Below, piece by piece: positions 33,412 to 44,009 of a stretch of DNA of 64,000 bases. The translations under genes and the position numbers were made by a program. The notes beneath the pieces are model-generated. The model ran no database searches. It was not told the DNA's origin and was given only the letters and a program-made list of their open reading frames with translations. Position 1 is the stretch's first letter. Each line of letters begins with the position of its first letter. Source of the stretch: Dipteronia dyeriana (Eukaryota > Streptophyta > Magnoliopsida > Sapindales > Sapindaceae); NCBI GenBank assembly GCA_032871835.1, contig CM065300.1:8947768-9011767 (forward strand). The letters run 5' to 3'.

Positions 33412-36400
33412 ATGCAACGAAATAGGCAACATGACAGGACCCACCCCGACTCCTCTCTCTTGAGTACGAGGGAGACCCTGTGGACTAAACTTTTACTATC
33501 ATGATAAAAGAACTTCCTACTGAGATTTCCATAGGAAATACTTGCTATTAAACAAATAAAATGTAAGGAGAGTGCAAAATGTACATATATGCAATTTCTT
33601 TTCATATATTTTCGTTCTTTACAAAAAGTGTCAAAATTGACCGATCGGACCAAAAACCGACCACTATAAAAACTAAGTAACCAGTCCATCCCGAGTGGGA
33701 AACTGAACAAGCCGAGTAAGAAACCCGAATAGGCCGAGTAGACCGAATAGACCATGTGGGCCGAGTAGGTCAAGTGGGCCGAGTAGAAATCCGACCATGT
33801 TCTGACCATGCCTACCATCCCGACTATGCCTACCGTCCCGACCATGCCGACCTCATATTTTTAAATATGTACATGAAATTTTAAAATGCATGACTTTTAT
33901 GCTTCATAATGTCATCGAGTGGCCCACCTCAAAACTTCTGAGTCCGCACAACCGATCAGCTACCTGAATAAATATTAAAGAGTGAAAGGATGAGCGCTAA
34001 CGCCCAGTGAGTGAATGAAAACTTTTAAAAACACTTTTCTAAACCACTTTACAATAAGCATTCAGTAAAACATAGTATAAGATAATATATCTACTTTCTT
34101 GCTAAATAAACTGAATGCTTCTCTTTGCTGGACAAGAATAAATACTTTATAAAATCTTAATCTGCACCAAATTCGTACCGGGGATATCCCAATACGTAAG
34201 CCGAAATACTTCGGGCAAACGCAGAGTCATGAATAACTTATGGTCATACCCGTGCAGAGTGACTCAATTACTCTTTCTCTGGTCAATACTCGGGCAGAGC
34301 GACTCTCTGGTCATACACGTGCAGAGCGACTCAATTACTCTTTCTCTGGTCAATACATGTGCAGAGCGACTCATGACATACACATGTGTAGAACGGCCCC
34401 AAGAGCCAACCATAATCATAACTGGGAAGGTACATACATGGTGCTTTTATAGAAATCATAATCTCTTCTTGATAATTCATAAAAATAATATACTGATTCT
34501 AAATGCTATTATAAGCATAAAATATATATTTTCGGTTCTCTGTATACTCACCATCAATCATAAAAAGCAATAAAAAGCTTAAAATGATTTGCAGCAATTA
34601 AAGCATAAAACTGTAAACTTGAGTTAAAACAAAACTGAAACTTAATTCACTCACAACTTAGAAGTCAAGCTTAATTCAGACTGAATATGCTAGGTTCCCT
34701 TCGTCTTCTTTCCCTAACAATCACAAGATCCAATTAGAAACTGAATATCAAAGAAGAATCAACTGAAATCTATGATCGAGAGAGAGCTTCACTGACTTCT
34801 TCTCTTTCTTCTCTTTTCTTTCTTCCGTTGGATTCTATTGCTTTCTAGCTCTCAACGTTTATCCTTCAATATATATATATACTTATGGAATGACACAGCT
34901 GAAGTTGTGAGCTAATTAACCAAGCTCACAGCTGTCTGTCAGCCATGCAATTCGTTTAAGCTTACTCACCTGATGCCTTTTCTGCTTTACGCTTATCTAA
35001 ATATTTTTTTTAATGGGCCTTTCAATTGGGCCTGAAAGACATTGGGTGTAACACAACAACACTAGGATTATATCAAATTCCTAATGAATGAAAGTACATA
35101 TTGAAAAAGAGATAAAGAGACAACGAAAAATATACAAAACGAATAGAAAAGAGATCCCTCATCCGTAACCGATAATCCAACACCTTGTCTTCTAGGGTTT
35201 CAATCCGAGATGTCCTCACCACTGGACGGCTACGGCGTTCTCCAATTTCATGAATGCACAACCCTCTCAACCAAAGAGAGGGCTCTCTCCTAATCTCTCT
35301 GAACTCCCTAAGATGGATGATTAAAATGGAAATAAGCTTACCATACAACTATATGCATCAATATTGATTGTTAAACATAAAGAACATTCAATTGAATTAA
35401 GGGTTCATTCTCTTGATTAAGGCATTCACCAAAATCAATTCATCACCCAAACTTAAGTCATAGGATGAGCAATTGTGCCTTGAAACAAAGCCCATTAAGC
35501 ATAAGAATAAAGAACCAAAGACTAATCTAGCATGTGAATGCATAACCAACAAAGCTTCATCCATTCTTTCGAGCTAAAACTCAAACACTCAAATCACTCT
35601 AAACATGGTATTAAGGTTCATTCATCAACATAAAAACAATCAAGGAAAATTAAATTACTCTACACCTAATCTCATTCATGAATACATATCAATTTTGACC
35701 ATCCACAAACATGCATATCATAATATGAGAGAAATTATGCTTAAATCAAAGAATAAAATAAAACCCAAAGAATTTAAGAACAATCAATACATTTATTACA
35801 CAAGTGTAGGTGTACAATATCCTCAAATTCGTGATACAAAATTAAGAAAATAAGAAATACAAAGAGAATGAGTAAAATGAGTTATAACCCTTGAAGAAAA
35901 CCCTCTAAGAGCTCATTTCCATGCCTAGCTCGAAATTGATCGTAGACCCCTCTTATTCTCCTTGTAATCTAGTCTAAATTGTGATGGAGGAAGTGAAAAA
36001 GGGTGATGAAGGTGTATGGTGAGCTCTCGTGGAAGAAAATCCTCATTGGGAGTTTGAATCTCTCCTTATTTGGTGAAGAATAAGGAGAAGTATGAAGAAA
36101 ATGAAGAGAAAAAGAGTTTGGGCATGAGAATGGGGAGAGAAAAGAGGAAGAGATCTCTGGTTAATGAGAAGAAATGGGGTATATATAGTGTGGGAGGTTA
36201 AGGCAAGATATTGTGGTGAAAAGACAAGAATACCCCTCAGAAAATGGCTAAAATCTTATTTCTAACCCAAAATGCCGTACGTCTCGCAGTACACATCAAC
36301 AGGCGTACCACATATCACATTTTGAAGCTTTCTGACCAAAGTTACGGTACAAAATGCGGTACGCAAATTGGTCTCACATGCTACGCGTACCGTATAGCTC

Positions 36401-36748
36401 TGTGCATCGTTACGAAAATGACCATAACTTCTACCAAAAACCTCAGAATTGCAATATGTAAAGTTTGAAAAGTAGACTTCCGGGCTTTTCGAAAGTGGTT
36501 ATGGACAATGTAGTTCAATCTGAGGAGGGAGATATGGTATTTCGAAGATGGGTGTTCTGCATGATCCACTCCAATTTCAACTCTTATAACCTCCAAAACT
36601 TTTCATTTAAGCTCAAATACCTTCCTTAGGGAGCATGTACCTACACACGGCTTACAAACATATCAAATACCAAAATATGCTAAAAAAACAAGAATAAAAT
36701 CTTGGAAATGGGGACCTCAAAAGATATATAAATCGCTCTGATCATTGA
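33412..36748 (-). mobile_element. LTR-like repeat L2 (gypsy-type suspected), interrupted
   Basis: Joining 33412-33431 to 35059-36748 restores the order seen in L1 (17430-19385), so this is the same repeat with an insertion. It begins TGATCAGAGCG on the minus strand at 36748, immediately next to the MULE arm (TTGACC). No coding region. A captured-looking purine-rich stretch lies left of it (33200-33410). Confidence 0.55.
33432..35053. mobile_element. LTR element of 1622 bp (solo LTR or short non-autonomous element)
   Basis: Starts TGACAGGACC and ends GGGTGTAACA (TG…CA). It is flanked by a perfect 5-bp TSD CAACA (33427-33431 and 35054-35058), and the host repeat L2 is continuous across it. It contains degenerate GCCGAGTAG-type tandem units (33700-33790) and longer tandem units with GTGCAGAGCGACTC (34250-34390). 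No gag-pol. Orientation is ambiguous: TATA-like sequence on the minus strand near 34870 favours minus. Confidence 0.8.
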
Positions 36749-37265
36749 CCTAGCAGAAGTCAACAAAATTCTAACGGAATTAGACGGTAGGGACATGAAT
36801 ATGTATTGTTAGAGAGCTAATGGACTGAACTTAGTAATTCCTAAAACTAGTGGACCAAACCCAGATAAACGCAAACTAGATGGACTAAAATCATAATAAC
36901 CCATATTTATATAGTAATTTTCTAGTACGGGATTCCATACGAATTTTTGGTACGATTTTACATATTCCAACATGTTGAAATCAATGTAATTTTCTTTTTC
37001 ACTGATACCAACTGGTTAGAATCAATGAAACCATACGAATTTTTGGTACGAGATTATATACTTGGTAATTTATATATATATATATATAAGAAATAATAAT
37101 ATATAGAAAAAGTAAATTTACTCATTTAGGTAGATGATATAGAAATGGATCAAAAGACTAAACCAGTTAGTAAGTGGGAATGTTGATGTCATTTGTGAGA
37201 AATTAGGGGAAAAGAGAGGTTAACAAATTTTACATCTTGTTAAATGGATAGATAGATAGACGTAA

Positions 37266-38010
37266 GAACATCTCCAATGTATGTGTTATTATCGATGTTA
37301 AATTTAATATAAAAAAGTGTAAAATGTTATATTTAATACAATAATTTAACCTTGTGTTTCAATGCACGGTTGTATTTAACATGTTATTTGTATTATTTTA
37401 TTAATTAAAATTATAAAAGTCAATACTTACCATTAATGCATTCAATAAATTGTTGAAAAATAATTGGATGAAATAGATTTTGATTGAAATATCATTAATG
37501 TACATTAAATTTATATTATTTTAAATAATTAAAAATAATATGTAATGGTATTTTTATAATTAGAAAGGAAACATTTATTGTTGTGCCAAATTTAGCATAT
37601 GTTATATTATGTATTGAATTAGACACACAATATAACATATGTCAAATTTAACACAGTATTTAACGCTGTAATGAAAAAATATTTTTACACTCCATACAAT
37701 TTTAACATTTATACATTAATTTAACATTGTATCGGATAGTTTAATCGGTTAAACCAATTTTATAAATCGGGAATCGTAAACCTCTCAAATTCACGATTCT
37801 CTAACAAGTTATTCAATTCAGGACTAATAGTTTTTGCTTTTTTCTAATAGATTTGGTAATGTTATATCATGATCGCTGCATCCTCCCAAAAGTCAATTAT
37901 GTAACGGCCCATAATGATATGCGTACTCTCCCAAAACATGCTTACTGGGTTCTATAACCTTATAACCCTGTTTGTTATACAGCTTATATTTGATTGTATT
38001 TGATTGTATT
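37266..38010. other. AT-rich MITE-like DNA
   Basis: Begins AAGAACATCTCCAATGTATG, a start typical of plant MITEs, with repeated TTAAATTTAA and TTTAACA motifs in both orientations to about 37740. Ends are not resolved. No gene. Confidence 0.35.
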
Positions 38011-38162
38011 AATAATAATAATACTTTAATTAAATTAGATGTCCAAATGATGACAATACTATAATTCATTTAAATTGTATTAAATTTACAAGATTTAAAT
38101 GAATGAATCACAATGTTACCATATCATTTGGACACCACATTTGAATAAATCAGTATTACTCT
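38011..38162. mobile_element. Palindromic MITE, family P, copy 3
   Basis: Diverged copy of 30746-30904 with arms CCAAATGATGACAATACTA / ATGTTACCATATCATTTGG. Confidence 0.6.
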
Positions 38163-39719
38163 ATCATATATACAAATCTGTCTTTAATTTTAATTCAGGT
38201 TAAAATTATCACTTAAAAAAATAAAATGGAGTGTAAACATATATTTAATGGGGTATTAATAGCATTTCTCCATATTTAAATTTTAAAAATTAGTCACTTT
38301 AGTGCAGAAGATGACAGCTTAATCATCTTATGCAGTTCAGTTGTATATATACAGCCAACTGTTTTTGCTTAATCCAAAATCTAATATGGGCAGGATTGCA
38401 GGAATCCAAAGAGAATAACTAGGGACACCATGCACATCTGCAAGTGTGTGCATGTTAGTAGGAGAGAGATATTCTGCTGTAACGAGTATTGAATGCGCTA
38501 TTCCAAACTCAAAAGTTAAAATTGTTAAACAGGTGATATCTATAACCGGAAATGGTAAAAATACAAATTAGCTGACTAAAAATATTATCGTACATTTGTT
38601 TGCTTTGACAATACACTTGATACAGCCTCTACCTGTGATTTCAAAATCAATTCTGTAATAGAAATAAAGTCTAGCATAAAGAATATCAATCAAATCTGAG
38701 GGAGCTTCTAAAATTTTATAGTAATTGAAACTCAATGACTGATGCTGGCTCTTCAATAAGAAGATAATGATTGCTGCAGCAACAGCACTATATGTTTCTT
38801 GATCTCAAAATTTATGGAAAAACATTTGTGTATGTGTAACACAGCCCTCGTCAAAACACTGTTGAATCCCACTCAGCCAAAACTCCTCTAGTCATGCCGC
38901 AAGAAGCAAGGCCTGTGAGTAGTATTTATATCACATCTAATCCATCCTTAGAACACAAGACGCTCTGAAAACATAAACAGTAGTATTATTACCAAGTGTA
39001 AACACTTGAAAGACCAAAACCAGAGTAATCAGGGGAACAATATACTGAACAAAACCAAGATTAAAAAGGGAAGTGCAATGGGCCAGATATCAATAATAAA
39101 CGCCAGCCACCGAAATCCTGGAAGTAAATAGTAATAATATCGTGCGAACATGGTTAGTTTTGGCACCCTTTCCTATTGTTAATGTGTCATCTATGTTAAC
39201 CTATCCAAATCTCAGCACAGAATACAAGCACAATCAGCTTTGTAAACTGGCAAAACAATTACTATATCACTTTATGGAGCACTACATCTGTTGTACATCA
39301 TATAAAAGAACCAAATCTCACAATGAATAAGTAAAAACAAAGGGAATTGTAATTTGTAAACATAAAAAGTAACAGAATATACAAATTGGACATGCAACTT
39401 GAAGATTGGCTCTGCCGGTTGTATACCGATTCAATAAAATATTATCTCATTCCAAAAATATGGATGCTTAATATGTCCCTAACCTAAGATTTCTAATTTT
39501 TATATAAATTTTTTAATACTATTTTTATTATAATTTTAGATTAATTTATTACAAATATAAAAAATTACTTTGAATACCTATGGTAATATCAAAAATAACC
39601 TCATAAAAATAAAATTATTTTCTATCTATAATATAAATTTTGGTGCTGTCTTCATATTTTTCTCTTTCTCCAGCTTTTCTTTCTCTGTTATTATGTTAAT
39701 TTAAACATAATATGCGTAA
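38163..39719. other. Intergenic DNA with transcript-like composition
   Basis: Less AT-rich and less repetitive than its neighbours, so an untranslated exon or gene relic is possible. One weak candidate is a minus-strand terminal exon at 39029-39117: an acceptor-like TTTACTTCCAG precedes a frame reading FRWLAFIIDIWPIALPFLIL and ending TGA at 39029. I recognise no family and saw no upstream exon. Confidence 0.3.
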
Positions 39720-40250
39720 ACTATTATATGCTTCTAAGCTTCTTGATATTCCCTAGTTGCAGTTTGTTGGTTTGTCAAAAGGTCCCAAGAAGTCTCAAAT
39801 TTTCCCTGAGCAGTGAGCACAAGCCTGCAAGCGCTTGTATTTGGACAGCTACTACTCCTGCTGGACAGGAGGGACTTCGCAATTTCAAGTCTAAGAAGCG
39901 GAATGATTTGACACAGTTATATGGTACAATTCCTGATCTTTTTAACTCACTTGTTTAAGAAGTTGAATGACTTTTGCTGCGTTGCAATGCCAAAATAGCA
40001 TACTTATTTTAAACTTGTACTGTTGCAGATACGAAAAAGAAGCCAAAAATCTCAAGTATTTACTAGTATACTAATGCTGCATAATGACCAAGTTGAAATT
40101 TTACAGGTTTATTATTTCTTTTTGCTGGTTTAATTTGTATCCAAAATAGCACTTGTGCCATTTGCAAGCTCTAGCTCAGCTCAACCAAGATGAGACTACC
40201 CACACAATTCAAATAGAACAGAAAAACTGACAATATCAGAATTTTATTAA
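39720..40250 (-). repeat. Duplicated 3' flank of Ca2+-ATPase copy 3
   Basis: Aligns with 22190-22680, including the GTTGCAGTTTGTTGG…AAGTCTCAAATTTT segment. Its right part also aligns with 4137-4460. Confidence 0.75.
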
Positions 40251-40421
40251 CAATAATAATATAAAAAAGAAACATAAAATATTCTGTATAATACATTATA
40301 TTCTATGAGTATACGATTCAATAAATTGTCACAACATTAGAATGCTGCAGAGCCGGTGAATGTATGTACAGAAAATCAAAGAATTTGTAAGGAATAAATT
40401 GATTGCCTGTATGCTGAGGTC

Positions 40422-43400
40422 CTACTTTTTCCACTTGAGATAGCTGAAAAATGGTTTCTCTGAAACAGGTATGCACTTGACGACCCAACCGATTGGCCAA
40501 GAAGAAGCTGCAAATCCGATGCACACACCCCATTTTCCCCAGTTCAGCCTTTCTGTATCTGCAAACTTCTTCAGAAACTCCACCATCACTACTTGAAGAA
40601 CAATGGTTATCCCAATAATCCCCAAAAATAACCAATTCTTATGGATTCCCTCAAATACATTTTTCTTTTCAAGCTTCCTTGCATTGAATTCGTTGAAGAC
40701 TTGGCAAAGCACAAACGTGTTGAAAATCAAGGTGTCGTTTACCTTCTCACTGACACCAAAGATGGATTCACCTCTGAATTGTAAGGTCAAGAGGACAGCT
40801 ATCTGATACATAGCTTGCGCCAGAAGATTCCTCCACATAATGTTGGTGATAAGTGGTGCAGTACGACCCACTGGTGGTTTGTCCATGAGCTCCTTGGTGG
40901 GCTGCTCTGTAGCGAGAGCCAGAGCACCTAATGTATCCATGATAAGGTTCACCCACAATAACTGGACTGCAGTTAAAGGGACTTCACCAGCAGAAACTGC
41001 GGCAACAAAGTTGATCACAAGAGCAGCAACATTTACCGTAAGCTGGAACTGAATGAATTTCTGGATGTTGGTATAGACACATCTTCCCCATCTGAGGACT
41101 GTGGCTACTGAAGAAAAATTGTCATCCAAGATGACAATATCCGAGCTTTCCTTTGCCACTTCAGTGCCTTGAATTCCCATAGATAGTCCTATATCAGCCT
41201 CTTTCAAAGCCGGTGCATCATTTGTGCCATCACCAGTGACTGCAACTACATGTCCTTTCAGTTTCAAGCACTGTACCATGAGCAGTTTGTCAAAAGGGGA
41301 GGATCTTGCCATCACACATATTTTGTCAACCTTGTCCATTCTCTCTTCATGTGTGTAGTTTCTGAATTGCTCTCCCTCTACCACTGCACCACTAGAAAAG
41401 TCCTGATTGGGCTTGAGTATTCCACATTCAGTGGCTATGGCTTTTGCAGTGAAAACATTATCGCCAGTGATCATCTTGACGTTGACTCCAGCATGTTGGC
41501 AATCTTCCACTGCTTTCTTTGCCCCTGGACGACACGGGTCCTTGATGCCCACCAGTCCTAATAGGCTCAAATTATCTTCATCTAGCTTTTTCAGATCGTC
41601 CACATCATCATTCTCTTCTTCGGAAACTTGTTTATGTGCAAAAGCGATACATCGAAGGCTGCTAGCAGCCATACCTTGAATAATTTGCTCAAATTTCTCC
41701 CTTTCATGATCATCCAGTTGTTTCTTCATTCCAGAAGCATCATAGTAACTGGAACACATTGCTAGAATCATCTCTGCTGCTCCTTTCCAGTGCACGTGGA
41801 TTGTGTTGTCAGCATTCTTCCTCATCAAAACCCCACTTCGCTTCTTTTGTGAATTGAAGGCTTCAACTTTGAGAAGGATACAGCTCTGCTTCATTTCCTC
41901 CATATCCATGTTCAGTTCCCGCACAGCCCAAGACAGAATAGCCTTTTCGGTGGGACTGCCTCTGAACTCATATTCTGATCCTGAACTTGTCTTGTAGACA
42001 CTACCAGTCGTATTCAGAGAAACTCCTTGTTGGATCAATTCAACAATCCATGGAGAGATTGAAGAAGCAGCACCCTCTATTACAGGTTGTTTGCCTAGCC
42101 AAAACTTGGTCACCTTCATCTGGTTCAGAGTGAGAGTGCCCGTTTTATCTGTACATATAGTTGTTGCAGACCCCATAGTCTCACAGGCTGAGAGCTTCCT
42201 CACCATAGCGTGATCACCCATCATTCTCTTCATGGAATAGGCAAGTGTAAGTGTAACAGCTAATGGAAGACCTTCTGGTATGGCAACCACAATAATAGTA
42301 ACTGCTGCAGCCACAATACGCACGACAGCATTCACTATATTGTCGGTCTTTGTCTTGCTTCCATTAAATTCCTGATTTCCATTCTCATCTGTTGTATTTC
42401 CTGTGAAATAGCGAACCAACAGGACTACAAGAACTAAGAAAGCAACCGCCAAACCAACCTTGCCTATTGATGAAGTTAGCTTGTTGAGCCGAGCTTGTAA
42501 AGGTGTTTCTTCGTTGGTGTCACGACTGATTTGGCTCATCATTTGGCCCCATGTTGTGTTCATGCCGACAGATGTGGCAAGCATGCTAGCATAGCCATCA
42601 ACCACCTTGGTACCAGAGAACAAGAATGGATTCTGGCTTCTGTTTACTTCCACATGATCGCTCTCCCCGGTCATGCTGGATTCGTCCACTTGTAACGAAT
42701 GGCCGTCTAGGAACAATCCATCGGCAGGAATTTGATCTCCAATTTTCAAGCATATAACATCGCCAACAACAATTTCAAATATTGAAATTTGTTGGCGCCG
42801 GCCCTTCCTGATGATCTCAATTTGGATATTATTACTGACTTCTGATAATTTATCAAACTGTCTGTTTTGCCTGAAGTTGCTTACAGCTGAGACAGCAATG
42901 ACCAGAAAGACAGCAACGAATATGCTTCCTCCCTCATACCAGCCATCTTTCAGGCCATGCTCTTTGATGCCAAAACCAAGGGAGAGTGCTGCACAGCCTA
43001 AAAGAATCAAAATGGTTAGATCTTTAAAAGCTTCCACAACAAAATGAAAGAAGCTCTTTGTCGGCGGTTTGTTATATGTGTTTGAACCGAATGCCTCTTG
43101 TCTGCGGGAAACATCTTCTTGACTACCAATTATTCCACCATTGATATCAGTTTCAAGAGCAGAAACCACCCCAGGAGTCCCGCCAAAGTGTCGAAGTTTG
43201 TCGAGATTTTTCTCATTGAGAATCACATTAAGACTTATGTGATCAATCTGGAATGACTTATTTTCTGCAGGAAGTTCAAGATTGACAACAGTAAAAGGAG
43301 GAGAGCGTGAAACCTTATTATGCTTGTTTGGGGCAGCAGCTTTTTTGGCCAGGGAAAGCAGAGTTCTGGAACAGTAAATCTTAGCAAAAGCAGAGTGCCA

Positions 43401-43481
43401 CTTTTTGTTGGGTTTGCTATGGGTGACAGGAACACCAAGTAAAAACTCAATACAAACTTTTGCATGCAAAATAGTAGCCAT
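40422..43481 (-). CDS. ACA12: P2B-type autoinhibited Ca2+-ATPase, ACA12/ACA13-like, copy 3
   Basis: Intronless, 1019 residues, with all catalytic motifs intact: TGES, IPEGLP, DKTGTLT with the phosphorylated Asp, KGAAE, TGDN and GDGTNDAP. Predicted to be a functional Ca2+ export pump. The start MATILHAKVCIEF is homologous to the other two. It is the most distinct copy at the N-terminus (FLLGVPVTHSKPNKKWHSAF) and in the first membrane hairpin (EHGLKDGWYEGG). It shares with copy 1 a 618-bp stretch (41047-41664) without a single difference that I can see, suggesting gene conversion. Its 5' UTR differs from the other two (see 43482-43600). Confidence 0.97.
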   Translation of the reverse strand: MATILHAKVCIEFLLGVPVTHSKPNKKWHSAFAKIYCSRTLLSLAKKAAAPNKHNKVSRSPPFTVVNLELPAENKSFQIDHISLNVILNEKNLDKLRHFGGTPGVVSALETDINGGIIGSQEDVSRRQEAFGSNTYNKPPTKSFFHFVVEAFKDLTILILLGCAALSLGFGIKEHGLKDGWYEGGSIFVAVFLVIAVSAVSNFRQNRQFDKLSEVSNNIQIEIIRKGRRQQISIFEIVVGDVICLKIGDQIPADGLFLDGHSLQVDESSMTGESDHVEVNRSQNPFLFSGTKVVDGYASMLATSVGMNTTWGQMMSQISRDTNEETPLQARLNKLTSSIGKVGLAVAFLVLVVLLVRYFTGNTTDENGNQEFNGSKTKTDNIVNAVVRIVAAAVTIIVVAIPEGLPLAVTLTLAYSMKRMMGDHAMVRKLSACETMGSATTICTDKTGTLTLNQMKVTKFWLGKQPVIEGAASSISPWIVELIQQGVSLNTTGSVYKTSSGSEYEFRGSPTEKAILSWAVRELNMDMEEMKQSCILLKVEAFNSQKKRSGVLMRKNADNTIHVHWKGAAEMILAMCSSYYDASGMKKQLDDHEREKFEQIIQGMAASSLRCIAFAHKQVSEEENDDVDDLKKLDEDNLSLLGLVGIKDPCRPGAKKAVEDCQHAGVNVKMITGDNVFTAKAIATECGILKPNQDFSSGAVVEGEQFRNYTHEERMDKVDKICVMARSSPFDKLLMVQCLKLKGHVVAVTGDGTNDAPALKEADIGLSMGIQGTEVAKESSDIVILDDNFSSVATVLRWGRCVYTNIQKFIQFQLTVNVAALVINFVAAVSAGEVPLTAVQLLWVNLIMDTLGALALATEQPTKELMDKPPVGRTAPLITNIMWRNLLAQAMYQIAVLLTLQFRGESIFGVSEKVNDTLIFNTFVLCQVFNEFNARKLEKKNVFEGIHKNWLFLGIIGITIVLQVVMVEFLKKFADTERLNWGKWGVCIGFAASSWPIGWVVKCIPVSEKPFFSYLKWKK

Positions 43482-43600
43482 ACTTGCTGGAAATCAAGAA
43501 AGGTTGCTGGAAAACGACAAGTGTACCCTTTTATGCAGAATTACAATAAGACAAGAAATCAAGAAAGGTTGCTGGAATGAGATTTATGAGAACTTGGTGA
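43482..43600 (-). other. 5' UTR of copy 3 with internal duplication
   Basis: The segment CAAGAAAGGTTGCTGGAA occurs twice (about 43494 and 43559), the second copy at the position homologous to copy 2. The first copy replaces the intron-like sequence found in copies 1 and 2. A donor-like AAAGGGTACACTTG and a TTTCCAG acceptor 5-10 bp before the ATG could still give a very short intron. Confidence 0.6.
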
Positions 43601-43603
43601 TAC

Positions 43604-43611
43604 TTTTTATA
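43604..43611 (-). promoter_or_regulatory. TATA box of copy 3
   Basis: TATAAAAA on the minus strand, about 125 bp upstream of the ATG, the best TATA match of the three copies. Confidence 0.65.
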
Positions 43612-43737
43612 CTGAACCTATGCAAATATGTTCGTGGAAGCTGCGCATAACAATGTTTTGTTTAATTATCGGATATGATAAAGCTCCGAACCTTTTCTTT
43701 AGATTTGCGCATAACCGTGTTGGCTGCCGTCAAATTT

Positions 43738-43743
43738 ACGCGT
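43738..43743 (-). promoter_or_regulatory. Single CGCG box upstream of copy 3
   Basis: ACGCGT aligns with the second CGCG box of copies 1 and 2. The first box is lost: the aligned sequence reads ACCGTGTTGGC instead of ACGCGTTGAC. Confidence 0.45.
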
Positions 43744-44009
43744 GAAAAAAGCTCAATTGCGGGCCAGAGACGGTAGACTGTTTCCATCCTGATTATGCAA
43801 TTGGATCCTTCAGAGTTGAATTAAGGAATTGAATCCTTAATTTTGAAGATTGTTTTGATTGGTGATAAATTAAGGAAGAAAAAAATATATAGTAGAAGAG
43901 ACCTAGGAGGCTTTTCAAAAAGTATTCATCATTAGCTCTCGATCGTACTAAACAGTGACCGACTAAATATTTTTCAATTTTTTATTTAATTAACCTAATA
44001 TTGTCTAAC

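Larger units (their letters stand above)
32063..36902. mobile_element. MULE-type element carrying nested insertions
   Basis: The left end GGGATATTGAGATTTTAG at 32063 and the inverted right end (reversed GGGTTATTATGATTTTAG) at 36902 are about 80-bp arms of the same TIR family as 8625-10599. The flanking 9-mers aaatgtata (32054-32062) and atatttata (36903-36911) agree at 7 of 9 positions, an aged 9-bp TSD. The duplicated host segment is interrupted at about 32055 and resumes at about 37085, confirming insertion. It contains a MITE, an A/C-rich transcribed-looking stretch (32580-33200), and the LTR-like repeat L2 with a further LTR element inside. No transposase seen. Confidence 0.7.

Noticed and set aside
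33202..33463. Gly/Val-rich coding region near 33.3 kb
   Set aside because: Both strands are open only over about 80 codons, composition is GGTGGC-repeat-like, and it sits inside a MULE next to an LTR-like repeat without splice sites.
34229..34573. Repetitive frame with CRATH / AERL repeats
   Set aside because: Lies in tandem repeats inside the LTR element at 33432-35053; no known domain.
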